Shown here: positions 5,561 through 13,649 of the stretch, piece after piece | Layout of the letters: each line of letters opens with the position of its first letter | Position numbering within the stretch: position 1 is the stretch's first letter | Notes under the pieces: model-generated | Told to the model about the DNA's origin: nothing | Seen by the model: the letters and a program-made list of their open reading frames with translations, nothing else | Database searches by the model: none | Position numbers and translations under genes: made by a program | DNA from: Fimbriimonadales bacterium | Lineage (GTDB): Bacteria > Armatimonadota > Fimbriimonadia > Fimbriimonadales > GBS-DC | Assembly: GCA_025060055.1 (NCBI GenBank) | Contig: JANXCK010000120.1 | Span: 1 to 15,518 of the forward strand | Length of the DNA: 15,518 nt | Direction: 5' to 3'

Positions 5561-6877
5561 ATGAAACACACAAGCGTAAACGATCGACGAGCGATTTGGA
5601 CGCCGCTGGAGCGGCGTTTGGCGACGCGGATGCGTGCCGCACCGCTGGGAGAGTGCCTAACCTTCGAGGAGTTCTTAGAGTTGGCGCGACGCGGACGCCA
5701 TGCGAAGGGGTACTACCAGCACATAACGCACCTCGTGTCGTGTCCTGCGTGTCGCCGTGCCTACATCGAGACGCGGGCGCTGCTACGCCTGCAGCGTCCC
5801 AGCTGGGTGCGCTGGCTGAGCCGTGTTGCAACGCCCCAGCTCCCGCAGTGGGCAATCGCCTCGGCTGTCGCTGCCAGTGTCTTCGCCCTCGCGCTGTGGA
5901 CTTTCTATCCCAAATCCGAGGGAACCCAAATCGCCTCGAACCCGACGCCGCTGCGACGCAGCGAGGTGGCTGTCAAGCCCGAAACGGAGCCAGCCCCGCC
6001 CGCCGCGACGCAACCGCCTTCCCAGACCACCTCCTCAGAGGTCAGACCAAGCACTCCGCGAGTTCGCCCTGCGGATAAAGCGCCGACACGCCCGTCAGGA
6101 GCGAAGCGCAAAGAGCCTTCTAACCCCTCTCAAGGTAAGGTGGAGCAAGATAGTGTCGAGAACGCGCCACGCCAAACTCAACTCGCTCAAGGTCGCCCAA
6201 GCGACGGCTCTGCGGGCGACACACAAAAGTCTTCGCAACCCAGTTCGCCCGAAACAGAGCAGTCTCCGCTGGAGCGTGAACTGGCATCCCTCGCTGGGCG
6301 TCTCGGGGCAAACGCTGTGGACAAGCTGCGCCAGACCTTCGCTGCGTTGGCGAGCGGCGGCGCACGCGTGCGCGGCAGCGGTTCCAGGGCTGCTCACGGT
6401 TCGATTGCGTGGGAAGCGCCTGACCTCAGCGAGAGCGATTTGCTGGAAGATACCATGCCTGTCTTCAGGTGGCATGCCGTCGAGAGTACGGAGAAATACA
6501 TCCTCGCGCTACACCGCTACGGCGACGAGACACCACTGAGCGAGGTGGAACTCGCGCCTGAACAGACCGAGTATCGCGTGCCGAGCGCGCTGGCGCGTGG
6601 CGAGCAGTACGAAGTTCGCTTGCGCGCGGTGCGCGGACGGCTTCGCACCCTGCAAGGCACGCTCAGGTTCACCGTGATGTCGGAAGCGCAAGTAGCCAAC
6701 CTGCGCGCGGCGCGTGCCCTGAAAGAGAGCCACCCGATTACCAGCGCGCTTGCGCTTTACGAACTGAAACGCTATCGCGAGGCACTGGAAACCTTAGAGC
6801 GCGCACAGCAGCGCCACCCTAACGACGAGCAGATCCGACGCGCCCTCGATAATCTGCGTGCACAAATGAGGCAATAG
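5561..6877 (+). CDS. Transmembrane zinc-finger anti-sigma-like protein 1
   Basis: The 438-residue protein has a cytoplasmic N-terminus with a ZAS-type signature Cys32-x24-His57-x3-Cys61-x2-Cys64, close to the four zinc ligands of RsrA-like anti-sigma factors. One TM helix follows at about 97-116. Next comes a long Pro/Ser/Thr/Gln-rich linker (about 117-240), a probably extracytoplasmic beta-sandwich resembling a fibronectin type III fold (around FRWHAVESTEKYILAL), and a short TPR-like helical pair at the C-terminus (LALYELKRYREALETLERA). It likely holds the sigma factor encoded just upstream and releases it on an envelope signal. The ATG at 5561 has GGTGA five bases upstream; a GTG at 5552 is possible but less good. 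Its paralogue lies at 12553. The anti-sigma role is inferred from position and zinc motif. Confidence 0.82.
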   Translation: MKHTSVNDRRAIWTPLERRLATRMRAAPLGECLTFEEFLELARRGRHAKGYYQHITHLVSCPACRRAYIETRALLRLQRPSWVRWLSRVATPQLPQWAIASAVAASVFALALWTFYPKSEGTQIASNPTPLRRSEVAVKPETEPAPPAATQPPSQTTSSEVRPSTPRVRPADKAPTRPSGAKRKEPSNPSQGKVEQDSVENAPRQTQLAQGRPSDGSAGDTQKSSQPSSPETEQSPLERELASLAGRLGANAVDKLRQTFAALASGGARVRGSGSRAAHGSIAWEAPDLSESDLLEDTMPVFRWHAVESTEKYILALHRYGDETPLSEVELAPEQTEYRVPSALARGEQYEVRLRAVRGRLRTLQGTLRFTVMSEAQVANLRAARALKESHPITSALALYELKRYREALETLERAQQRHPNDEQIRRALDNLRAQMRQ

Positions 6878-6898
6878 GTGTGTCCCTCTCGCCCCCGC

Positions 6899-6927
6899 TT
6901 GACAAAAGCAGTGTATAATCCTTATAC
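6899..6927 (+). promoter_or_regulatory. Candidate promoter of the sigma-HAF/CHAT operon
   Basis: A perfect TTGACA (6899-6904) is followed after 17 bp by TTATAC (6922-6927), with an overlapping perfect TATAAT at 6914-6919 that is too close to pair with this -35. Either -10 leaves a leader of about 35-45 bases before the ATG at 6971. A separate promoter implies that this operon can be expressed independently of the first sigma/anti-sigma pair. Confidence 0.55.
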
Positions 6928-6970
6928 CATTTGCTATGCCAGAGATGAGTAGAAGCCTGGAGGGATTGTG

Positions 6971-8524
6971 ATGGGACGGCACGATTGGGATACCATCGAC
7001 GCGCTGGCGTTTGAAATCGCTTGTATGGAAGAGGCGAGCCAAAGCGTAGGCACTTCGGGGACGGAGCTGGAAAGCGCGTATGCACGCCTGCGCGAACTGC
7101 TGCGCCCTGCGGTGACGCAGATGGCGCGTGAACTCTTGCGCGACTCCCACACTGCAGAGCGTGAGGCGGCGCGGTTCTTAGAGCGGCTGCCACTTATCCT
7201 GCCCTTGAAGTCGGCTTCGAAAATCCCGTGTTCGCGCTGGGTTGCAGGCGCTCTGATTGAATTCATCTATCAAGCCACCGACTCGGCAGCCGCTGCCCTT
7301 GAGGCGCACGAAGCGCGCCTGCTGCAGGAGTTGGCGGAGGCAGAACCAGTTTTGCCGCTGAGCGCGCCTGAGCTTGACCTGATTGAGCGCGTGCGCACAA
7401 CGCTACTGCCCGATGAGTTTCTGGTGTGGTACGACTATGTTGTGAACGGCTATGCTATCGCAGAGATTGCAGCCTTTCACGGCGAGTCGCACGCTTGGGT
7501 AGAGCGAACCCTGCAGCGCGCCCGCCAAAAACTCTGGAACGCTACCACCACCGATACAGCGCGGCGCACCAAAACCGACTTGCTGGGACAAAGCCTCACA
7601 TGGCTGGGTGTGCCATCCCTGTACGAGCATAGCAGTGTCGCATATAGCGTCGCCAACGACGGCACGGTGGCAGGTGTCGCCTTCGCCGAAGAGTACCGCT
7701 ACAGCGACACACGCGGCAACTATGCAGCCTATATCCCGTGCGCCTTCCGCTGGAAAGACTACCAGTTTCACAAACTGGGCGAGCTGGGCGAGAACTGCAC
7801 CCCACGCTGCATGATAACCCCCCAAGGCGACACGATAGTTGCCGCCAGCGAGGCATGCCTGCTACGCTGGAGCGCAGAGCGGGGGGTGGAGCAGCTCACG
7901 CCGCAGGGACTTGTCTGTGCGATGAACGCCTGTGGGAATGTGTTGGTGGGTGAAGCGGGTGGACACGCCGCACGGTGGATCAATAGCGTTCTGGAGCCGC
8001 TCGCGGATGAAGTGCCCAGTGCCGCGCGCGGAGTCTCCGCCAACGGTAAGTTCATCGTAGGGCATATTCGTCATCAGGCAGTACGCTGGGAAGCTTCAGG
8101 CGCTGTGCGCTACCTGGGCACGCTTGAAGGCGAACACAGCGAAGCGACTGCGGTTTCACAGGATGGCTCGACAATCGTGGGCAAAAGCGATGGGCGCGCC
8201 TTCCGCTGGACACCTGAAACAGGTATGTGCGCCTTGAGCCAACATGAACACGAACTCAGCCAAGCATATAGTGTCTCCTATGACGGCACGCGCATCGTCG
8301 GCGAGGCGTCCGACGAGGCGGGCGTCCATGCGTTCCTCTGGACCGCTGAGGACGGAATGCAAGATTTGAATGTGCTGTTTGCGCACCTGCGCGAGGTCGG
8401 CGCAACACTCGAACGCGCCTACGCCATCTCGCCGAATGGACGCTACATCGTCGGCGAGGGCTATTGCTCGCTCACCGAACGCAAAGAGGCGTTCCTCATC
8501 GATTTAGGTGAACTCGCTTGCTAA
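6971..8524 (+). CDS. Sigma-factor-like protein fused to C-terminal HAF repeats
   Basis: This 517-residue protein has two halves. Residues 1-190 are paralogous to the sigma factor at 4691: D-W-D-T-I at the N-terminus and a well-kept region 4 (L-L-P-D-E-F-L-V-W-Y-D-Y-V-V-N-G, then W-V-E-R-T-L-Q-R-A-R-Q-K-L, about 146-188). The region 2 core is degraded, with no D-D-L-A-Q-E and little of the -10-binding helix. Residues about 222-517 are HAF-type beta repeats: five or six units of the form 'A-x-S-x-x-G-x-x-I-V-G ... A-F-R-W'. HAF repeats are normally found in exported proteins, yet no signal peptide or TM helix is visible here. Start 6971 has GGAGGG six bases upstream. The CHAT gene follows 17 bp later, so the two are probably co-transcribed. 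It may be a region-4-only DNA-binding or decoy protein with a ligand-sensing propeller; this role is inferred. Confidence 0.82.
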   Translation: MGRHDWDTIDALAFEIACMEEASQSVGTSGTELESAYARLRELLRPAVTQMARELLRDSHTAEREAARFLERLPLILPLKSASKIPCSRWVAGALIEFIYQATDSAAAALEAHEARLLQELAEAEPVLPLSAPELDLIERVRTTLLPDEFLVWYDYVVNGYAIAEIAAFHGESHAWVERTLQRARQKLWNATTTDTARRTKTDLLGQSLTWLGVPSLYEHSSVAYSVANDGTVAGVAFAEEYRYSDTRGNYAAYIPCAFRWKDYQFHKLGELGENCTPRCMITPQGDTIVAASEACLLRWSAERGVEQLTPQGLVCAMNACGNVLVGEAGGHAARWINSVLEPLADEVPSAARGVSANGKFIVGHIRHQAVRWEASGAVRYLGTLEGEHSEATAVSQDGSTIVGKSDGRAFRWTPETGMCALSQHEHELSQAYSVSYDGTRIVGEASDEAGVHAFLWTAEDGMQDLNVLFAHLREVGATLERAYAISPNGRYIVGEGYCSLTERKEAFLIDLGELAC

Positions 8525-8541
8525 ACACAGAAAGGAGCGAA

Positions 8542-11500
8542 ATGATGCGGATGCGAAAGCCTATCGGGATTGCCTTGGCGGGCGTTGCCCTGACAGTGCT
8601 GGGCTGGACTTTGCCCGATGATGCTTCCAGCCAGCGGAACCACGCCGACTTCGAGGCGACGCTGCGCGAACTTGAGCGGGTTATTGAGCAGCGTCCGTGC
8701 GAAGAGGCGCTTCGGCAGATTGCCCAAGCGCAGGCACGCTTCGGCTCGCCAGAGCAAGTCGGCTTGTTGAACCATCTACGCGCTCGCGCCTTGCACGGTT
8801 GCCCGCGTCACGACGAGACGCAACGCCGCGAACTGATTGCGCTGTGGGAGCAGGCGCGTCAGCGATGGAAGGAGTGGGGCAGCGCACCGCTGGAAGTGGA
8901 GGCGACGCTCGCGCTGGCGTTTTGCTACTGGCAGACCGAGCGGACACGCGCCGAGCAACTGCTGAATGAGGTGTGGGCACGCATCGGCACGGAATCGTCT
9001 CAGCCTCTCGAGCTGGCGCAAGCACTCAGCGCCCGCGCTAAGGACTGGTTCCGTATCAAAGAGTGGGCGATATGCCAGCGCCTATGGGAGCGTGCGCTTG
9101 CGCTCCAGAGGGCGCACAACGCTGACGAGCTGACGCTCGCCCGCACCCACTACAACCTCGGCGTGCTTGCGCTCAGGCAGAACCAGTTGGAGATTGCGCA
9201 GGGGCATTTGCCGCAAGCCCTGACCGCCTACGAGCAGCATGCGCCTGAGTCGCTGTCGCTGGCAGCGACGCTCAAGGCACTGGGCGAGCTGGCGCAGCGC
9301 CAAGCCCGCTTTGCTGACGCCCAACGCAACTATCAACGCGCCTTGCGCCTGTATGAAGCCCACCAGATGAGCAGCTTAGAGACGGCACAGGTGCATCTGG
9401 GGCTGGGCGACCTTGCCCTCAAACAGCGACGCTGGAACGAAGCGCAGACCCACTACACCCGCGCTCGCCAGATCGCGGAAGCGATAGACCCCACCGCGCG
9501 CGAGCACGGGCAGGCATTAGCGGGATTAGGCGTTGTCGCGCTGGAGTCAGGCAAGCTCGAAGACGCTGCGCAGTTGCTGGAGCAAGCATTGCAGAACCCG
9601 AACCTCGAACCGCGCGATCGGATGCAGCTTGAACACGAGCAAGGGCGATTGGCACAGCGACGCGGTGCGCTGAATACGGCGCGTGAACGGCTGGAGCGCG
9701 TGCTGGAACAGCAGCGTTCGCTCCAAGAACCGCCGACAGAGATAGCGCGCACCTTGCACAACTTGGGGACGCTCGCCTTGGAGCAAGGCGAGCTGTCGCA
9801 AGCGCGTGCCTACTTCAGCCAAGCGTGGGAGATTCGGCAGCGCGACGCAGCGCACGCGGTTGCAGCAGCACACAGCCTGATGGGACTGGGCTTCGTCGCG
9901 CTTGCCGAGCGCAAGTTAGCCGAAGCGCAACGCCTCTTTGAGCAAGCTCGGGCGATTTACGAAGCGTCAGAGGCTGACCACGCCGAGCGCAGCCGCGTTC
10001 TCACGGGGCTTGGCATCGTTGCCACCGAACAGGGCGCACTTAGCGACGCGCAGACCCTGCTGGAACACGCACGCGATCTCCAGCTGGCACACGGTCTGGC
10101 TAACACCGCGCTGCATGCGCACACCCTGATCGCCATTGGCAACCTGATGCTGCGTCGAGGCGAATGGGATGCCGCGTTCCGCCAGTATGACCGAGCGTGT
10201 CGGCTCGCCGAGACGCTTCCTGCTGGGCAGCTGCTGCGCGCGCAGGCGTTGGTGGGGCTGGGCAATCTCGCCCTGCGCCAGCGCGACTTCCAGCGAGCGG
10301 AAAGCTACTACCAGCAATCGTGGGAGATTCTGAGCGCCCACGCGCCTCGCTCGCCCCTGCTCGCTCAAGTAGACCTGAACCTGGGCATACTCGCGTTGGA
10401 GTTGGGCGAAACCGAGCGTGCCACCAAAATCTTCGAAGAGGCATCAGGAGTGCTGGAGCGACTGCCCGACTCGGAGCTGGCGATTCGCGCCCGCTTGAAC
10501 TTGGCGATTCTCGAGCTGCGCACTAACAAGTTCGAGCGTGTACCGCAGCGCTTGCAATCGGTGATTGAATGGGCGCAGGGGGCTGGGGGCAATCCGTTGC
10601 TGCTGGCACAGGCGCTTTACTATCGCGGCGCGGCGCGTACTAAGCAACGAGCATGGGCGGAAGCACGCGCCGATTTCGAGCAGGCACTTGCACGCTACGC
10701 GCAGGTTGCACCGAACACGATTTTCGTCGCGCTGGCGCAGCTCAACCTCGCTAAGCTCGACTATCGAGCGGGTGACATGCTAACCGCCCGCACACGCTTG
10801 GAAAAAGCGATCGAGATTATCGAACAGCAGCGCAACCTGATTCTCGACCCAGAGACGCAAGCGGCGTTTAGCGAACGCTACTTTGAAGCCTACAGCCTGC
10901 TGGCGCTGCTGGAGGCGACGCAGGGACAGTATGCGCGTGCGCTGGAGTTGCTGGAACGGAGCCGCGCGCGCACGCTCGCAGAGCAGATTCAGCGCACGCG
11001 CCTTGAGCTGCCGAACGCACCTGCCGAACTAATCGAGCTGTTTGCACAGCGTCAGCGCCTTGAGGCGCAGAGTCTCGAACTGCGACGCCAAATCGCCGCC
11101 CTGTATGCGGAACACGCGGACGCCCCTGAGACGGCGGAGCGGGACGCGCGCCCTCTCCTCGACTCGCTCATAGCCTTAGAAAGCAAGCAAAGACAACTTG
11201 AAGAGTCGCTGCGCACTCAGTTCCCGAACGCTGCACAACTGCTTGCCCCACGCCCGCCGACCTCCGCCGAAATCCAGCGCCTGCTGGAACCCAACCTCGC
11301 GCTCCTCTATCACGCGATTGTGGAAGACAACCTGCTGATTATCGCGGTGTCCAGACAAGCCATCGTAGGTTATCACGGTTCGGTGAACGCAACCCGCCTC
11401 GCGAAGGATATCGAGGCTTTTCGCGAAGCAATCGCCACAGAAAACGAAGGGCGACTCGTTCGGCTGGGTGCCGATCTCTATCGAACGCTGGTAGAGCCTG

Positions 11501-12336
11501 TTGCTGATTTTCTGAGCGACTTTCCGCGCGTGTTGCTCTGCCCCGAAGGCGTGTTGCAGCAGCTGCCGTGGGCGGCACTCGTTGTGCATGCACGCAACGA
11601 CCAGCCGACTTACTGGGTGGAGCGTGTCGCGCTGCACCTTACCCCTGCGTTGGGGGTGTACCGCTATGCGCGTCTGTGGGCACCCTCGACGCGCGGCGCG
11701 CTGATTGCCGCCGTGTCTAAGTACGCACAAGCGCAAGATACTCCACCCGTCGAGGTCGCCCAAACGCCTCGCGAACGCGGTCGCGCCTTAGAAGACATTC
11801 CCGCCGCAGCTAAGGAAGCTGAGGCGCTCAAGCAGCTGCTCCGCGATGCCATCGTGCTGCGAGAAGGAGAGGTAGACCCTGAGCAGCTGCGAGAGCAGGC
11901 GCGCACAGCACGCATCGTTCACTTCGCATGCCACGCCGAAGCCAATCACCAGAACCCGTTGCAGTCCGTCCTCAAGTTTGGCGTTGCACGCGAAAAGTGG
12001 CTCACAGCGGCGCAGATTATCACGAGCTGGCGGCTCCAAGCAGACCTTGTGATGCTCAGCGCGTGCGAGACGGCAGAAGGGAAGGTTGACCGCTACGAAG
12101 GGGTGCTTGGACTGGCACGGGCGTTCCTGCACGCGGGCGCAAAAACCGTTGGGGCGACCCTCTGGCAGGTAGAAGACGAAAGCGCTGCCATCCTCGTGGA
12201 ACAGTTCTACCGAGCCTACGCGCGTTCAAGTCTCCCGAAAGACTTGGCGCTGCAGCGGGCACAACAGCAAATGCTACGCAGAGGGTATCTGCCTTACTAC
12301 TGGGCAGCATTCGTGATTATCGGGGATTGTCAGTGA
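8542..12336 (+). CDS. Exported TPR-CHAT protease-like protein
   Basis: The 1264-residue protein starts with a signal-like segment (M-R-K-P, hydrophobic residues 8-24, then P-D-D-A-S-S-Q). A long array of about 40-residue TPR units follows (about 190-780), then a Glu/Arg-rich helical part (about 826-896) and a C-terminal CHAT domain (about 905-1262). CHAT is a caspase-like cysteine peptidase fold; the expected dyad is present as His1131 (H-F-A-C-H-A) and Cys1175 (L-S-A-C-E-T-A-E-G), with the downstream G-L-A-R-A-F-L-H-A-G-A and A-T-L-W-Q-V-E-D-E blocks. AAAGGAG (8531-8537) precedes ATGs at 8542 and 8545; the second has the better spacing (7) and would remove one residue. It follows the sigma-HAF gene by 17 bp and precedes a second anti-sigma-like gene. 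Substrates are unknown; the anti-sigma proteins are candidates by context only. Confidence 0.92.
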   Translation: MMRMRKPIGIALAGVALTVLGWTLPDDASSQRNHADFEATLRELERVIEQRPCEEALRQIAQAQARFGSPEQVGLLNHLRARALHGCPRHDETQRRELIALWEQARQRWKEWGSAPLEVEATLALAFCYWQTERTRAEQLLNEVWARIGTESSQPLELAQALSARAKDWFRIKEWAICQRLWERALALQRAHNADELTLARTHYNLGVLALRQNQLEIAQGHLPQALTAYEQHAPESLSLAATLKALGELAQRQARFADAQRNYQRALRLYEAHQMSSLETAQVHLGLGDLALKQRRWNEAQTHYTRARQIAEAIDPTAREHGQALAGLGVVALESGKLEDAAQLLEQALQNPNLEPRDRMQLEHEQGRLAQRRGALNTARERLERVLEQQRSLQEPPTEIARTLHNLGTLALEQGELSQARAYFSQAWEIRQRDAAHAVAAAHSLMGLGFVALAERKLAEAQRLFEQARAIYEASEADHAERSRVLTGLGIVATEQGALSDAQTLLEHARDLQLAHGLANTALHAHTLIAIGNLMLRRGEWDAAFRQYDRACRLAETLPAGQLLRAQALVGLGNLALRQRDFQRAESYYQQSWEILSAHAPRSPLLAQVDLNLGILALELGETERATKIFEEASGVLERLPDSELAIRARLNLAILELRTNKFERVPQRLQSVIEWAQGAGGNPLLLAQALYYRGAARTKQRAWAEARADFEQALARYAQVAPNTIFVALAQLNLAKLDYRAGDMLTARTRLEKAIEIIEQQRNLILDPETQAAFSERYFEAYSLLALLEATQGQYARALELLERSRARTLAEQIQRTRLELPNAPAELIELFAQRQRLEAQSLELRRQIAALYAEHADAPETAERDARPLLDSLIALESKQRQLEESLRTQFPNAAQLLAPRPPTSAEIQRLLEPNLALLYHAIVEDNLLIIAVSRQAIVGYHGSVNATRLAKDIEAFREAIATENEGRLVRLGADLYRTLVEPVADFLSDFPRVLLCPEGVLQQLPWAALVVHARNDQPTYWVERVALHLTPALGVYRYARLWAPSTRGALIAAVSKYAQAQDTPPVEVAQTPRERGRALEDIPAAAKEAEALKQLLRDAIVLREGEVDPEQLREQARTARIVHFACHAEANHQNPLQSVLKFGVAREKWLTAAQIITSWRLQADLVMLSACETAEGKVDRYEGVLGLARAFLHAGAKTVGATLWQVEDESAAILVEQFYRAYARSSLPKDLALQRAQQQMLRRGYLPYYWAAFVIIGDCQ

Positions 12337-12445
12337 GCGAATTCGGAAAGAAGCCCCAAAACCTTGTCACGCCGACGCGATGCGGCGCGTATGATACACC
12401 GAGCGAAGTCGATTCGAGGTATTTGCATAGTTGAGGCAGGGCAGA

Positions 12446-12469
12446 GGAACGAGCTTCAGTGATGGGGTC
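12446..12469 (+). promoter_or_regulatory. Possible ECF-type promoter before the second anti-sigma-like gene
   Basis: GGAAC (12446-12450), 16 bp, then GTC (12467-12469) fits the general layout of ECF-sigma promoters (GGAAC near -35, CGTC-like near -10). A leader of about 75 bases would follow and include the palindrome at 12515-12528. It could place the second anti-sigma-like gene under one of the sigma factors of this locus. The match is short, so this is tentative. Confidence 0.3.
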
Positions 12470-12514
12470 TTGGATTCGATGCGTGTTCCTCGTCGCCTTA
12501 GCCCGACGCGAGGG

Positions 12515-12528
12515 GCGAAGCGCTTCGC
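12515..12528. repeat. Perfect 14-bp palindrome in the leader of the second anti-sigma-like gene
   Basis: GCGAAGCGCTTCGC is fully self-complementary, 24 bases before the ATG at 12553. Perfect dyads of this size can be operators for dimeric repressors or form cruciforms; as RNA the loop would be tight. Nothing in the sequence tells which. Confidence 0.4.
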
Positions 12529-12552
12529 TACTGGACAAAACGAGGTGACGAG

Positions 12553-13647
12553 ATGAAGCAGTTTCACGAGAGCTGGCGGGCACACACGCCGCTGGAGCGG
12601 CGGCTCTCAGCGCGGCTGCGGCATGTGCCGTCAGGCGCGTGTTTGGAGCTTGAGCAGCTGATAACGCTGGCGCGGCGTGGGCGGCGCGCACCCCACTACC
12701 ACGCGCTGATGATGCACATCGTGTCGTGCCCTGCGTGTCGGCGCTCGTATCTGCAGACACGCGCGATTGTGCGGGCGCAGCGCTTCAGCTGGTTGCACTG
12801 GCTGCGCCGCCTTAGTGCGCCTAAGGCGTTGCTCTGGGCGCCCGCCACAGGCGTCGCGTTGGCGGCACTGGTTGGGCTTGTGGCGTTGCGTCAGGCGTAT
12901 TCGCCTGCGCCACAGCCCTCGGTCATCGCTCAGCGCTCGGAACCGACGCCATCGTATGCAACGCGGACTACGGTCAACCCGCAACTGGCGGATGTGCGGC
13001 TCCGACAGCCAAACATCGCTGCTATGCCCCCAAGCAGCGAAGAGGAGCTGCAAAGCCTGGCCCAAGTGCCGTCGTTCGTGCGTGAAGCGGTCAATTTTCT
13101 GGCTTCACTTCCTGCGATACACAGCACACGCGGCAGCGCGTCGTCGCCCTGGCTGCGAATTCTGGAGCCTGATATTGAGCAGAACGGCGCGATTGAACCC
13201 AACACAACGGTTTTCAAGTGGTCACCTGTTGAGAACGCGACAGGCTATCGCGTGCGCCTGACCCTCTGGAGCGACAGCCCTCGCCCCGTGGCAGAGAGCC
13301 AGATGGATGCTGCGCAGACTCAGTTCGCCCTCAGCAGCGCGCTGCCCGCAGGTGAATACGAACTGGCAATCACGGTGGAGCAAGGAAACTCGCAGCGCAC
13401 GCTGCAGCGAAGGTTCTATGTGCTCAGTAGCGACCAGATGCGCCAACTGCAGTGGGCGCGCCGTTATGCCGAGCGCAAACCGATGCTCAGCGCCGCCGTG
13501 CTGTACCAGATCGATCGCTACGGCGAGGCGCTGCAGTGCTTGGAGCGCGCCGCCCAAAAATATCCCAGCGACTCGCGCGTGCAGAAGTGGCGTGCCTTCG
13601 TGCAGCAGCGCCTTCAACAGCGCGTCGCAGAGTTCACAGAACAGTAG
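12553..13647 (+). CDS. Transmembrane zinc-finger anti-sigma-like protein 2
   Basis: This 364-residue paralogue of the protein at 5561 shares its layout: T-P-L-E-R-R-L near the N-terminus, zinc signature Cys30-x24-His55-x3-Cys59-x2-Cys62, one TM helix at about 93-112, a variable linker about 60 residues shorter, an extracytoplasmic beta-sandwich (F-K-W-S-P-V-E-N-A-T-G-Y), and a C-terminal helical repeat (LYQIDRYGEALQCLERAAQKYP). GAGGTG lies five bases before the ATG. It sits 216 bp after the CHAT gene, so it may be read from that operon or from its own promoter. It probably pairs with the sigma-HAF protein as its sibling pairs with the ECF factor, though it may bind either. Its stop lies two bases from the stop of the convergent gene. 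Confidence 0.8.
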   Translation: MKQFHESWRAHTPLERRLSARLRHVPSGACLELEQLITLARRGRRAPHYHALMMHIVSCPACRRSYLQTRAIVRAQRFSWLHWLRRLSAPKALLWAPATGVALAALVGLVALRQAYSPAPQPSVIAQRSEPTPSYATRTTVNPQLADVRLRQPNIAAMPPSSEEELQSLAQVPSFVREAVNFLASLPAIHSTRGSASSPWLRILEPDIEQNGAIEPNTTVFKWSPVENATGYRVRLTLWSDSPRPVAESQMDAAQTQFALSSALPAGEYELAITVEQGNSQRTLQRRFYVLSSDQMRQLQWARRYAERKPMLSAAVLYQIDRYGEALQCLERAAQKYPSDSRVQKWRAFVQQRLQQRVAEFTEQ

Positions 13648-13649
13648 TC

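Noticed and set aside
5482..6078. 198-codon + strand frame overlapping the end of the sigma gene and the first anti-sigma-like gene
   Set aside because: It is out of frame with the zinc-finger/TM protein, has Arg/Pro/Ala/Cys-rich sequence with no domain, and overlaps both genes.
11176..11763. 195-codon open frame on the - strand inside the CHAT gene
   Set aside because: It lies opposite the conserved CHAT domain, has His/Arg/Gly-rich composition without motifs, and lacks a ribosome site.
12317..12760. 147-codon - strand frame over the spacer and start of the second anti-sigma-like gene
   Set aside because: Ala/Ser/Arg-rich, antisense to the zinc-finger coding part, with no domain or ribosome site.
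4691..13647. A true Craspase/type III-E CRISPR system, suggested by TPR-CHAT next to an ECF sigma factor
   Set aside because: There is no gRAMP/Cas7-11, Csx30, Csx31, Cas1/Cas2 or repeat-spacer array in the window, and the CHAT protein has a signal-like N-terminus. Only the logic is compared.
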